64,000 bases of DNA from Pegoplata infirma (GCA_963921195.1 OY992540.1:16313136-16377135), one strand, 5' to 3'; numbered from the stretch's first letter, positions 21,172-34,391 are shown. Notes: generated by a model not told the origin, from the sequence alone. Numbers and translations: made by a program.

Positions 21172-22200
21172 TTTCCGATTCTGAGAATTCGTATTCTCAG
21201 TATCTAATAAACTTTCTCTTTTTGAAAGAAAATTTATAATTCTCCCTAAAAGTATGCTATAAATTTAAGGTTTTAAAAACCATCAAAAGTCGGCAACAGA
21301 TTTTGTTTTTTATAGGAGGTAATATTACCAAACAGTTGTTGATGATTGGTTGCTTCGAAATTAGTAAAGTTAAAATTCAAAGCAAAAATTTCCCAAAAGT
21401 ATGCTACAATTTTGTGGTTTTTTAGAATAGTTTTCCGATTCTGAGAATTTGTATTCTCAGAATCTAATAAACTTCCTTTTTTGATTGAAATTTAAAATTC
21501 TCACTAAAAGCATGCTTTAAATTTATGGCTTTTAAAACCCTCAAAAGTCGGCAACAGATTTTGATTTATATTTTAGGTAATATTTTCTAACAGTTGTTGA
21601 TGATTGGTTGCTTCGAACTAAGTAAAATTAAAACTCTGAGCAAAAATGCCCCAAAAGTATGCTGTAATTTTATGGTTTTTTAGAATAGTTTTCCGATACT
21701 GAGAATTTGTATTCTAATAAACTTCCTTTTTTTATTGAAATTTAAAATTCTCCCTCAAAATATGCTTTAAATTAAAGGTATTAAAAACCCTCAAAAGTCG
21801 CCAACAAATTTTGATTTATATTGGAGGTAATATTACCTAACAGTTGTTGATGATTGGTTGCTTCGAATTAAGTAAAGTTAAAATTCTCAGAAAAAATTTC
21901 CCAAAAGTATGCTATAATTTTATGGTTTTTTAGAATAGTTTTCCGATACTGAGAATTTGTATTCTCAGAATCTAATAAACTTCCTTTTTTGATTGAAATT
22001 TAAAATTTTCCCTAAAAGTATGCTTTAAATTTAGGGTTTTAAAAACCCTCAAAAGTCGGCAACAGTTTTTGATTTATATTGGAGGTAATATTACCTAACA
22101 GTTGTTGATGATTGGTTGCTTTGAAATAAAAGTAAAGTTAAAACTCTGAGCAAAAATGCCCCAAAAGTATGCTGTAATTTAATGATTTTTAAAAACTTTA
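21172..22200. repeat. tandem repeat of about 255 bp, four copies
   Basis: Units begin AGTTTTCCGATTCTGAGAAT at about 21172, 21430, 21687 and 21936. Each holds a GATTCTGAGAAT...ATTCTCAG dyad, AAAAGTCGGCAACAGATTTT, CAGTTGTTGATGATTGGTTG and CCAAAAGTATGCT. Non-coding. Confidence 0.85.
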
Positions 22201-22239
22201 AAGTCGGCAGCAAATTTTGATTTATATTAAAGGCAACTT

Positions 22240-23775
22240 CAGATTCTAACAGATTTTTTTGTATAGAAATCCCCTTAACATGACACTTTTCTATAGGAGA
22301 AATGTTCACTACATAAAAAGTTTCATATTCTACATAAAAAGTCTCGTATTCTACATAAAAAGTCTCAGATTTAGGCTTTTTTTGTACGAATAATCTGTTA
22401 AACATTTTTTGTATAGAAATAGTTGCAGACGTTTTTTATATAGAGAAAGTCTTAGATTCTGAGACATATTTCGTATAGAAAAAGTCTCAGCTTCTGAATC
22501 ATTTTTTGTATAGAAAAATTCTCAAATCCTGAGACATTATTCCTATAGAAAAAGTTGCAGATTCTGAGACATTTTTCGTATAGAAAAAGTCTCAGTAGAA
22601 AAAGTCTAAGTAAAAAATCTCAGTAGAAAAATTCTCAAGTTCTGAGACATTTTTCGTAAAGAAAAAGTCACAGATTCTGAGACATTTTTCGTATAGAAAA
22701 AGTCTTAGATTCTGAGGTATTTGTCGTATAGAAAAAGTCTCAGATTCTGAGAGATTTTTTGTATAGAAAAAGTCTCAGATTTTGCGACATTTTTTGAATA
22801 GAAAAAGTCGCAGATTCTAAAACATTTTTCGAAAAGAAATTGGTTTAGATTTTGAAACATTTTTTCGTTTAGAAATAGTCAGATTCTGAGACATTTTTTG
22901 TATAGAAAAAGTCTCAGATTCTGAGACATTTTTCGTATAGAAATAGTCTCATATTCTGAAACATTTTTCATATAGAAATAGTCTCAGATTCTGAAACATT
23001 TTTCGGATAGAAAAAGTCTCAGATTCTGAGACATTTTTCGTATAGAAAAAGTCTCAGTAGAAAAATTCTGTGTAGAAAAAGTCTCAGACTCTGAGACATT
23101 TTTCGTATAGAAAAAATATCAGATTCTGAGCTATTTCTCGTATATAAAGAGTCTCAGATTCTATGACATTTTTCTTATAGAAAAAGTCTCAGATTCTGAG
23201 ACATTCTTCTTATAGAAAAAGTCTCAGATTCTAAGATATTTTTCGTATAGATTTTAAGACATCTTTCGTAAAGAAAATATCTCAGATTCTAAGACATTTT
23301 TCGTATAGGGAAAGTCTCAAATTCTTAGACGTTTTTCGTATAGAAAAGTCTCAGATTCTGAGCCATTCTTTGTGTAGAAAAGGTCTCAGATTCTGTCTTG
23401 CACTCTGAGACATTTTTCGCATAGAAGGTTTTAGATCCTGAGAAATTTGTCGTATAGAAAAGGTTTAAAGATTCTGAGACATTTTTTGTATAGAAAAAGT
23501 GCAAGATTCTAAGACATTTTTCGTATAGAAAAAGTCTCAGATTCTGAGACATTTTTCGGATAGATAAAGTCTCAGATTCTGAGACATTTTTGGCATAGAA
23601 AAAGTCTCAGATTCTGAAACATTTTTCGAATAGATAAAGTCTCAGATGCTGAGACATTTTTCGTGTAGAAAGTCTCAGATTCTGGAACAATTTTCCTTGT
23701 AGAAAAAAGTCTCATATTCTGAGAAATTTTTCGAATAGAAATTCTCAAATTCTGAGAAATTTTTCGTATAGAAAA
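22240..23775. repeat. 35-bp tandem array, second block
   Basis: About 1.5 kb of GTATAGAAAAAGTCTCAGAT/TCTGAGACATTTTTC units, better conserved than the first block. Minus-strand ORFs such as 23325-23552 (repeating NVSE and LRLF) are produced by the unit. Confidence 0.9.
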
Positions 23776-23997
23776 AGATGCTGAAGAAAATTAAATTTCT
23801 AACAACTATACAAATTTCTAGTATTCTCATACCGGTTTCAAACACTCCAGTTAGTGTTATCATCAGTAGGATTGTAAATGTTAGTTTTTGTTGTGGTTAG
23901 AACATTGTTTTTTATATATTTATTTTTTTTAAAAACATGTAATCTGGCATAGAATATAACCACGGATATTTTATCATATTCATACCATTTACATCAC

Positions 23998-26900
23998 AGA
24001 CTGACCAGCACCTTAGACAACACAACCACCACATTAATATGATATGATTTGGCAAATAGTCGTTTCTTGGTCTTTTACTGCTGTGTTTACATATTTATAG
24101 TTTTTATATTTACACAGACTGACTGGCACCTTAGACAACACAACCATCACATTTCTATGATATATGCTTTGACAAATAGTCGTTGCTTGTTCTATTACTG
24201 CTGTGCTTACATATTTATAGTTCCTACAGAATAAAAAACGTAACTCATTTAAGTGAATTAAAATATAAAGCCTACTTTTAGGAGTTTTTAAAGTCATAAA
24301 ACGTTGCAAAGTTTTGGGCAAGATATTTTTGCACTAAAACTTAATAGAAACCTTTTTGCTGTTTAAATTCAAAAATTTTTTTCAAAATATAGTGCTAGCT
24401 TTTTGGAGTTTCTAAGTAAAAAAAACATTGCATACTTTTAGGTAATTTTTTTAGCATTACAGTTTAACGGAAAGATCTTGCTGAGGCAGAATAAATAACG
24501 TAATTCACTTAAGTAAGCCAAAATATGACGCCTACTTTTAGGAGTTTTTAAATTCATAAAACATTGCATAGTTTTGGGCAAGATATTTTAGCACTTAAAA
24601 ATAATAGAAACATTTTTGCTGTTTAGATTCAAACAAGATTTTCAAAATATGATAGTCACTTTTAGGAGTTCCTAAGTTAAAAAAAAAAAAAATATTGCAT
24701 ACTTTTAGGCAATTTTTTTAAACATTAAATTTTAACGGAAATATTTTGCTGATTTCTTATAAAAAAGTGAGCTAAAATATGTTGCTCGCATTTAGGAGTT
24801 TCTAGAATAATAAAATGTTGCATATTTTTAGGCGGAATATATTAGCATCACAACTGAGCACAAAATTGCTACAAAATTAGGCATTATTTTTTACCAAGTT
24901 GCCTGATTTATTTCTAACTGGCCTGATTTATTTCTAACTGGCTTTCATTTGCTTCTGAAATATCCTTAATATTGTAATACTTTGTCATCACATGGTTGTA
25001 CTGCCTTAGTTTATTTTTCTATTTTCATTCTTATACACATTTTTATTTTTTCAAAAAGAGATTATTATTTCTTTATGCATAAAGTCGTCGCATATTATCA
25101 TAGATGTGTGCGTTAGTATGTAAAATATGTAGTTTGCTTGTTATATTTATTTTTTTTTGTTTCTTTGTATTACCTCTATCTCTAAAGTAGAATGAGATTT
25201 TCTAGGTTTGAGATGAGATATAAGCGGCAATTTTCTTTGATGAAAATTCTAAAAAAAAACGCAGTTATGTTGATTTTTGTTGTCAAAAGGATTAAAAAGA
25301 TATTTGTATTAGATGCATGCATATGTTTTTGCCAGGTGTTTATAGTTTTAAAAAAGAATTTTAAAAATACATCATAGTATATCTGCAGAAGGACAATCTC
25401 TAAAACCCCCAATAGACTTAGATATCTTAAAAGGTTTTGTGCGCTTGCTAATAATTTTGATGAATTTTTTTAAAAAATGTGTGTTATGTAGTATACAATT
25501 TGTAAGCCTAAAAGCAGGCAACATTTTTTTTTATAACAGCTAAGCGCTATAAAGTATGCAGTGGAAGTTTTGTGATAGATGTCTCAAGTGTGTTAAAACT
25601 TTTAAATATAGAATAAAAAGCTTTTTAAAGATGTAGGGCATGGTTTGGAATAGAATACAATAAAAATTCGAAAAAATTTAAATCATTAAAGAGGTTATCA
25701 TTAAACATCATTAAATCATTAAAGAGGTTATCATTAAAATTTTCCTGTAGTAAATTCACAGATTTTTTGTTATAGGAGAAAAACCTTTCAGATTCTGTGA
25801 TTGTTTTACGCAGATTCTGTGATTGTTTTACGCAGAAAAAAATTTTGTTTGTTTTTTTTAGGTTCTGAAAATTTTTTTTATAGAATTTTTCTCAAGCAAT
25901 AAAGATTCTAGGAAATTTTTTATTGGAATATTATCATATTTAAAAAAATTTCATTTTGCAATATCTGTTTATATTGTAACCATTTTAAACCAACTAAACC
26001 AAAGTGTCATTAAAATTTTTTTGCTGTAAATCCCTGGTTGCTCTTTTTTTTTAGAAATTCCATCTACAAGGCTTGGTTGCGGCAATAAACACTATTGCTA
26101 TCATTGTTTAAATTTAAATATTTAATTTTTTTTTAATAAGCAAGGAAGGTCCATCCACTTCAACATTCTGGTTTTCTAGGAATTTCATAAAATTTTTTAA
26201 TAAAAAACAAAAAAGTTTTCAGCGCCTTAATCTTGTGTTTAAGGTCTATCGATTTGTAAGATTTATATTTCTATACTAGTTTCTTATTATATTTCTGTTT
26301 TATCATGGAATAATAATGAAAAATATTAATATGTAATAATTTGCCTAAAAATATGCAACATTTTTAGGAAATTAAAAGCTCCAAAAAGTATGCAGCGAAT
26401 TTAATTATTTATAAAATTTGATTATTACACTCTGCAACAAATTTGGGGTCATCACCTTTAGACTCAATAGCTCCAATGCCAAATGAAAGTGGTTTTGCAA
26501 AATTGGTTCAAATATCTTTTTTTTTATGGCCTACTAAAGTTTTTAGCTTTTTCTCAAAAGCGTCAAAAAAAAAAAATATAATAAATGCACATCTGAACTT
26601 AAAAATATGTTCAAAAATTAATAAAACGTCAGTTTGAAGGGTAAAAATGTTCTACAAATATTTTTCTCATAAAATTTCATTGGAGGTTGTCAATAAGCAA
26701 AAGCCACCGCAACCTTAGACGATACAACCATCACATTGATATGATATATGCTTTGACAAATATTTGTTTCTTCTGCTATTACTGCTGTGTTAACATATTT
26801 ATAGTTTCCATAGGATGAATAACGTAACTCACTAAGATGAACTCAAATATGATGCCTACTTTTAGGAGTGTGTGAGGTCATAAAACTTTGCATAGTTTTG

Positions 26901-28030
26901 GACAAGATATTTTAGCACTAACACGTAATAAAAACGTTTTTGCTGTTTAGATTCAAAAATTTGTTCAAAACATAATGCTAGCTTTTAGGAGTTTTTAAGT
27001 AAGAGAAATATTGCATAATTTTAGGCAATTTTTATTAATATTACGTTTTGACAGAACGATTATTGCTGATTTCTTACAAAAAAGTCGGCTAAAATAAGAG
27101 GCTCGCATTTAGGAGTTTTTAGAATCATAAAATATTGCATATTTTTGGGCAAAATATTTTAGCATCAAAACTGAGCACAAAATTATTACAAAATTAGGCA
27201 TTTTTGCTTACCAATTCCTGATTTTTTTTCTAACTGGCGAACATTTGTAGAATATTTTAACCCTCTTACTGGAAATTTTATTAGACTTACATATGTGTTC
27301 AAATTTTGAAAAATAAGTGTAATTTATAGGAAATGCTTTTCAGAATCTCGCTTTAAGACAACTTCCAATAACACTAGCTTACAACTTAACAAAAAAAAAA
27401 AACCGATCCAAGACATTTCGCATTGTTTTCAGAATCTCGCTTTTAGACAACTTCCAATAATTCTAGTTTACAAATAAAAAAAAAAAAAATCTGATCCACG
27501 ACATTTTGCATTTATTTGCCATTTACAACACCGACTGACCGGCACCTTAGACGACACAACCATCACATATGCTTTGACAAATAGTCGTTTCTTGTTCTAT
27601 TACTGCTGTGTTTACATATTTATAGTTTCTATAGAATTAATAACGTAACTAGCTAAAATGAACCAAAATATGAAGCCTACTCTTAGGGGTTTTTAAAGTC
27701 ATAAAACAATTCATAGTTTTGGCCAAGATATTTTAGCACTACAACTTATTAAAAACGATTTTGCTGTTTAGATTCAATTTTTTTTTTTCAAAATATGATG
27801 CTAGCTTTTAGGAGTTCCTAAGTAAGAAAAATATTATTACATATTACATTTTAACAGAAAGATTTTTGTTGCTTTCTTACAAAAAAGTGGTCTAAAATAT
27901 GAGGTTCGCATTTAGGAGTTTCTAGAATCATAAAATGTTGCATGTTTTTGTGCGAAATATAAAATTGCTACAAAATTAGGCATTATTGTTTACCAAGTGC
28001 CCTGATTTCTTTCTAACTGGCAAACATTTG
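23998..28030. repeat. three diverged copies of a 0.5-0.9-kb repeat
   Basis: Copies at about 23998-24990, 26700-27250 and 27528-28030 share CACCTTAGACRACACAACCA, TTACTGCTGTGTTTACATAT, GCCTACTTTTAGGAGTTTTT, GCACAAAATTGCTACAAAAT and CTAACTGGC in that order. A tail with GTTGTACTGCCTTAGTTTAT follows copies 1 and 3. DNA at 25060-26700 is AT-rich with no gene seen. The ORFs here are not homologous to anything I know. Confidence 0.7.
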
Positions 28031-28121
28031 ATTTTGAAATATCCTAAATGTTGGAAAACTTTGGCATCACATTGTTGTACTGCCTTAGTTTATTTTTCTA
28101 TTTTCATTCTTATACACATTT

Positions 28122-29440
28122 TTATACCATCCACTCTAGTGATAGAGGGTATATATAAGTTTGTCATTCCGTTTGTAACACCTCGAAATATTGGTCTAGG
28201 ACCTCACAAGGTATATACATTAATGATCCTCGATCGATTTTAAGACAATCTAGCGATGTCGTCCGTCTGTCTGTTAAAAACACGCCAACTTTTCAAAGAC
28301 ATTACGGAGGCTCCTGAAGTTTGGCATACATGTTGGTCATTCACCTGGTCAGATTGGTATTGCAATCCAGCAAAATCGGTCCAGTGGTTCAATAGTTATG
28401 AGTAGGGATGAGATTTCCATGCAAATGCATGTTTTTTGTCGATAGTCTAAAAACGATATCGACCAATTATCTTTCCGAATCAAGAAATTTGTTCGATTTG
28501 TTTTTGCATATTTTTGCATATTTTGGTTAAAATGCATATTTTTACATATTTTGGTTTTAAATGCATATTTTGTGCATATCTTAACTTTTAAGTGAATATT
28601 TTTGCATATTTTGGCCTAAATTAGCAAAAACCCAAATTGAAATTTTTTTGTTTCAAAAACTATATTTAAAAAAATTTATTTTGGAAATAAGAAAAAAATT
28701 TTTTCTTCTTAATTTTTTTTTTTTTATAGTTTGCGTTAATTTCTAAAAAATCTTGCTAACATAAAGTTTTAAACGTTACAATTTAAACCCGACGTTACTT
28801 TTTGCTTTTTAAGAAGTTTTTCCTATAAAAACAATATTTTTATTGCACACATTTTATTCTTTAGTGCATATTTTTAGGTTTTTAGTGCATATTTTGAATT
28901 TTTAGAGCATATTTTAAGCGCATATTTTCGATTTTTTAGTGCATGGAAATCTTATCCCTAGTTATAAGCAAAAAAGTGAATTTCGGCAAGGGTTTTTCGC
29001 AAATTTACGAGATAAAAACATTCTAACTTTCCAATGACAGCACAGAGGGTGCTGAAGCTTAGCAAATATATTTGTCGTTCCTCTGGTCTGGTTCGTATCA
29101 AATTTCAGCAAAATCGGTCCAGTGGTTAAAAAGTTATTTGCAAAACCGTGAATTACAGATTGGTTTCACCTTAAATTCACGTGTTGAAAACCCCGAGCTT
29201 TAAAACACAAGTTTTTAAAAAATTGCTAAGCCACAAAATTATTTAACAAAGTATATTTTGTCACTCAGAAATATTTTTACACTAAAAAAAATTTACACTC
29301 GAAAAAAATTTTACACTCAAAAAAAAAAAAATTAGTAATTTTTCTTTTTAAAAAAATAACAAAAAAAAGGTTTTTACTCAAAATAAACTATTTCTAATCA
29401 AAATTGTAAATTTTTTTCACATTAAAAAAACGCCTTTTTT
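28122..29440 (-). mobile_element. mini-me-like element, second subfamily, with hAT insertion
   Basis: TTTATACCATCCACTCTAGT, core with CGATCGATTTTAAGACAATC, short GTCCGTCTGTCTGT tract, CAGTGGTTCAATAGTTATGAG, then (after the insertion at 28403-28960) AAAAAGTGAATTTCGGCAAG and the AT-rich tract to about 29440. It lacks the AACAAGTAGAA end. Confidence 0.65.
28403..28960. mobile_element. short hAT-like element (558 bp)
   Basis: Inverted ends TAGGGATGAGATTTCCATGC (one mismatch in 21) with the hAT-typical TAGGG start. Flanked by GTTATGAG (28395-28402) and GTTATAAG (28961-28968), an 8-bp duplication with one change. Inside are many ATGCATATTTT repeats near both ends, probably transposase-binding sites. 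No transposase. Truncated relatives at 7211 and near 42187. Confidence 0.75.
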
Positions 29441-29568
29441 AAAAACTTCAGTGGGCCCTAAAATAGATATTCAAACTAACTTTGCAAAACCCTTTGGTGA
29501 TTTTGTGTTTTTGATAGTCTTCTTTTTTTGGCTTTGTAGCCATTGAAACTCATTTTTCTTGTTGTACA

Positions 29569-29728
29569 CCCGAGTAAAAAAGTTTTTGATATAATTATAT
29601 ATAATTTTATTTAATTTTATCCAACTTTTTGGAAAATTTTACCTCTTTATATAATTTTATATAATTATAAAATAAAATTAAAATTATATCAAATTATATA
29701 TAATTATATCAAAACTTTTTTACTCGGG
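29569..29728. mobile_element. 160-bp hairpin MITE with CCCGAGTAAAAAAG ends
   Basis: Ends CCCGAGTAAAAAAGTTTT and its complement, followed by inverted GATATAATTATATATAATT; almost the whole length folds on itself. Target duplication unclear. Confidence 0.6.
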
Positions 29729-29794
29729 CAGTGTTATTTATAGAACATTTTTTTTCATAATCTCGATTTCAAATAGTTTGCAGTGGTTTTAATA

Positions 29795-30800
29795 ATGATA
29801 AGACCACTTAACATTAAAAATATGTAAAAATATTTTGAGGATGTTTATTCTGGCTCGAGGTCATTATTTTCTTTACTAATTAAAACCATGATATTCTCAT
29901 AGCATAATTTTCAAGAAAATTATTTTTTTGTTTTAAATTTATTTATGTTGGTCATTTTTGTAAGACTTAATCGACACGTGTTTCGGAATTTGTCAAGATT
30001 CCATTGTCAAGATTATTTAGCAAAAATAGAAACGATTTACTACAAAGTAGCAAACGCGTCTAATGACAAATCGTTTGTGCACAAACTAAAGTATAAGAAC
30101 ATATTCGACTCTATCCACAATGTGAATTAGAAAGACCAAGAAATTTTCTTGAAAATTATGCTATGAGAATATCATGGTTTTAATTAGTAAAGAAAATAAT
30201 GACCTCGAGCCCGAATAAACATCCTCAAAATATAGTATTTTAAAGGTCGAATAAAACAATTTTTATTTTTTAATAAAAATTAATCAGAATTTGAACATAA
30301 TGGTTGGCACGCCATAGTGATGAATAACCATAATGTGGTCATTACATTCACAACAACAAATAACATATTGTTGTAGTCCATATTTTTGTTGGTTATTGAC
30401 ACTCGTTGCCTTACTAGTATAGTACAATTTCTTCGTCTTTCTAATTCACATTGTGGATAGAGTCGAATATGTTCTTATACTTTAGTTTCTGCACAAACGA
30501 TTTGTCATTAGACTCGTTTGCTACTTTGTAGTAAATCGTTTCTATTTTTGCTAAATAATCTTGACAATGGAATCTTGACAAATTCCGAAACACGTGTCGA
30601 TTAAGTCTTGCAAAAATGGCCAACATAAATAAATTTAAAACAAAAAAAATATTTTCTTGAAAATTATGCTAGGAGAACATCATGGTTTTAATTAGTAAAG
30701 AAAATAATGACCTCGAGCCATAATAAACATCCTCAAAATATAATATTTTAAAAGTCGAATAAAACAATTTTTATTTTTTAATAAAAATTAATCAGAATAT
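29795..30800. mobile_element. composite foldback element with an inverted repeated ORF
   Basis: GAGGATGTTTATTCTGGCTC through CATAGCATAATTTTCAAGAA is inverted after about 200 bp and appears again near 30655-30740. A 186-bp stretch is present at 29945-30130 (+) and inverted at 30441-30626, both encoding a 61-codon frame with four differences (V3A, V6A, A38E, H46Q). A related copy near 44075-44480 has a one-base deletion in that frame. The ends carry GGTCGAATAAAACAATTTTT. Family unknown. Confidence 0.6.
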
Positions 30801-30839
30801 GTAAAAATATTATCAACTATAGTCGTCTTACAATTATTT

Positions 30840-32580
30840 GCCTAAAAACAGGCAACACTTTTAGAAATTTTTAAACTCCCAAAAGTATGCAAAGAATTAA
30901 AAAAGCAATAAATTGTTTTTAAAAACTATATTGCAATTTAAAATCTTACGAAATCCGTCAAAAATAAGAGAACTTTTAAAAAATTAACCAAAGAAGTTAA
31001 AAAAATATGTTCAAAAATGTTTGTCCTAAAAATCTGAGTATTCTGGTAGAAGTATCTTCCCTTTAACTCCTGTTTTTTGTTCTGGTTTACCAACAAAACT
31101 AAATAGTTTGAGAATGTAGAACATTATTATGCTAAACACCAGCATATACAGAGAATACATAGTACGAGTAAAGTATTGTAAAACAAAAACTCATTATTAT
31201 ATATGTTGTGCTGCTCTAAACAACTTTAATAATTCTCTCTACTAAACTGAAAAATTTATGTTTTCCGCTAGCTATATTTCTTGATAATTCTCAGTACAAA
31301 ACAACTCCTGGGCCGCCTTCTAGCCTCCTCTCAAACTATGCCAAAGTACATATTGTTGTTGCTGTTTATATGTTAACATACTACTCGTAGTATGCTGTTT
31401 GTTGTTTAAACAGACCTAAAACGTTTTTATATTTGAATAATATTATGCAAACAGCACAAACACAATTGTGGTGTAACAAACATTTAATTTAGCAAAACAT
31501 AAAATTTAATTTAGTTTTTCTTTTTGTTTTTTTTTTTAAAAGAAACTAAAACTTTATTAAAAACATTTATAATAACAATAAATTAAACAAGTATAAAACA
31601 TAAAGTAGAAATTAGTTTTGTTTTTAGTTCCAGCAGAGAAATGAGAAATTCGTAACAGAAAAAAAAATTGTATAGCCTACTTTAAGGGTTGTTAATTTAA
31701 AACAAAACGTGGTTTACATTAAGGCTGTGTTTTTAATAAATTTTTTTAAAATTAATAAACAGTTTTAATAAATAAAACTATAGCATTCTTTTAGGCGTTT
31801 CATACATAAATACAAAAATGGTATTTGTTTTTAAGCATTATTTTTAGGGAATTTTTTATTTGTGGTGCTGGCAACTCAACAACAATTATATCATCAATCT
31901 TTTTTTGCTCTTCAGTTTCTCTTAAATTTTTTTATTCTGACTAAAATTGCCATAATTTGTTCAAAACCAAATCCCTCCTTACTCTCCATTTTCCGTCTTC
32001 TATTTATTTTCAAATTTAATTTGTAACTGGATTTTATTTCACTCAAGCAGACCTAAAAGTGCCACACATCGCCTGTTGGTATGACATTAAAATTCTACAC
32101 CCAACTAAAATAAAACTAATTGCTGCAAGAACAACACCACATTTCATAGCATATATAAATAAAATATAGCAATGCAGTAAAATGTCAGTCTAATGTTAAA
32201 TATTATAATCAAGTGTTGCTAGTTTCTTTTAAACTAATTTATTTATTTTTGTTTTTGTTTTTGCAAAAATAATTGGAAAGTATTAGTATTTATTAGGTTG
32301 GCTCGTTTTTGGATTTTTCTCTCTGATCAAATTCTAATACCCGCGAAAAGTGTCAATCCCCTAAGGGTAACTCACCTGCAAAATATTACCCTGATCGGAG
32401 TTTATCTTCTGTCTCCACTTTGAGCCTCCAAATTGGGATTTTTGCAAAAAAGGACAAAAAATTTCAAGTTTTTTTTTAAAAAATAATTAAAAAAATATTT
32501 TTTTATAATATTTGATCGTAAATACTTAAACCTGAAATTAAAAAATTTTACGGTATTATTTACCCCTTCAAACTTGATAC
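30840..32580. other. AT-rich stretch without genes
   Basis: Mostly unique AT-rich sequence with scattered CCTAAAAGTATGC-like motifs (30841, 30882, 31674, 31782). No exon signals that I trust. Confidence 0.55.
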
Positions 32581-32583
32581 CAA

Positions 32584-33663
32584 AGCAAGTAGAAAAGTTA
32601 AATTCGACTTGGCCGAATCTATGAATACCCTCCACAATGCCCTTTTTAAGTTATAGTAAATTTTCTAGAGAGAAAAAATAACATTTTTGATTAGAAATAT
32701 TTTATTTTGTGTAAAAAACTTTTTTTTGAACAAATTTTTGAAAAAAAAAAAACATAATTTACAAAATTTTTTTTTGAGTGTAAAATTTTTTTTGAGTGTA
32801 AAATTTTTTTCGAGTGTATTTTTTTTTTTCTTTTAGTGTAAAAATATTTTTGAGTGACAAAAATGCGTTGTAAAATATTTTTGTGACTTACCAATGTTTT
32901 TTTTTTAAACATGTTTAACGCGTTTTCAACACGTGAATTTAAGGTGAGGCGAATCTGTAATTTACGGTTTTGCTAATAACTTTTGAACCACTGGACCGAT
33001 TTGACTGAAATTCAATACGAAACAGCCAAAAGGAACGAAAAATATATATGTAAAGCTAAATGTCAAGTTGAGTTGCTTCAGTCAGTCGTCAGCAGTCATT
33101 TGAATCGTAACGCCGTGCCGTGGTAATAAATAATTTTCTATTTCATCCCGTTTAAACTCACTTATAATTTTAACACTTATATTTAATAAACATTTGAATT
33201 AATAAATTAGTATAAACATTTTGAATTCATAAATTAATTCTGAACTTTATTTAAACTATCTTACATATATGCTAAGCTTCAGCATCCTCAGAATTGCCTT
33301 TAGAAAGTTATCGTGTTTTTTATCTCGTAAATTCGTGAAAAACCCTTGCCGAAATTCGCTCTTTTGCTCATAACTTTTGAACCACTGGACCGATTTCGCT
33401 GGATTGCAATACCAACCTGACCAGGTAAATGCCCAACATATATGCCAAACATCAGGAGCCTCCGTAAAGTCTTTCAAAAGTTAGCTTGTTTTCAACAGAC
33501 AGACAGAAAGACGGACGGACGGACATCGCTAGATCGTCTTAGAATCGAACGAGGATCATGAATATATATACTTTATGGGATCTTAGACCAATATTTCGAG
33601 GTGTTACACACGGAATGACAAACTTATATATACCCTCCATCACTAGAGTGGAGGGTATAAAAA
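32584..33663 (+). mobile_element. mini-me-like element, second subfamily, with solo LTR
   Basis: GCAAGTAGAAAAGTTAAATT, CTTGGCCGAATCTATGAATA, AT-rich tract, ACTTTTGAACCACTGGACCG twice, GACGGACGGACGGACATC, CACTAGAGTGGAGGGTATAA. Full length apart from the insertion at 33049-33265. The minus-strand ORF at 33256-33477 is incidental. Confidence 0.7.
33049..33265. mobile_element. solo LTR, 217 bp, with TATA duplication
   Basis: Begins TGTAAAGC and ends TTACA, flanked by TATA at 33045-33048 and 33266-33269. Removing it restores the ATATATATGCTAARCTTCAG sequence of other mini-me copies. TG...CA ends and a 4-bp TATA-type duplication point to a Ty3/gypsy LTR. It holds repeated TCAGTC (initiator-like) near 33080 and AATAAA near 33125. 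On the + strand this is the expected order of start and polyadenylation signal. Confidence 0.65.
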
Positions 33664-34127
33664 TGGCGTGATTTTGGGGCCGTTCTCAAAACACCTTTCA
33701 AAATTTCAAAATTTTATTAAAAAAAATTTAAAATATATAATTTGTTGTTTCTAAATTCATTAAGAACACCTTGGAGAAGAAAAATGTGTGCTTTTCGGGA
33801 ATTGCGGGGAAAGTTATCGGATTTCAAGGAAATTTTGGTTTTATCAATAATTTGGCGTACGTAATAAAATCTCATAAATGACATTTGTGTGCAAATTAAC
33901 GGTTTTTTGGTGTCATGACATTCTATTAAATAACTGTAAGGCTTTCATGAAATCTTACCGATCTAGGACGCCTTTAACACACATTGGTTGGGGGACAAAA
34001 ATAACCCTCTCAAAAAATTTGAAGTTTAGAGCTTCAATTTTATGCTATATAAACAAGTATCAAATGGCTTCTGTGTTTTTTCCCCCAACTATAATTTCGT
34101 GGTAATATATTATCTTTAAAAAAATCA
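33664..34127. other. stretch without recognised features
   Basis: AT-rich sequence between two elements. The 75-codon ORF at 33878-34105 is unrecognised and has no splice or promoter context. Confidence 0.5.
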
Positions 34128-34131
34128 TTAA

Positions 34132-34391
34132 CCCTTCTTGGTGGGGGGTAAAAAATGACCCATTCGATAAAAAATATATATTTTGTTGATATCAAAAAAT
34201 TCAAGCACTATGCCTAAAAGTTTTTGCCGGGGTCATTTTTGACCCTGGGACAATATGGGTTAAATATGTCTAAAATAAGTAAGATTTTAGGGCTGATTTA
34301 AAGTTATCTAATAGATTGACACAAATTAATTTTCCATAAAAAATATATATTTTTTATTGAATGGGTCGATTTTGGCCCCCTACAAGAAGGG
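34132..34391. mobile_element. piggyBac-like MITE
   Basis: Inverted ends CCCTTCTTGGTGGGGGG and CCCTTCTTGTAGGGGGC, with similarity continuing through GACCCATTC and AATAAAAAATATATA over about 48 bp. Flanked by TTAA (34128-34131) and GTAA (34392-34395), a TTAA duplication with one change. CCC ends at TTAA fit piggyBac. Confidence 0.55.
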
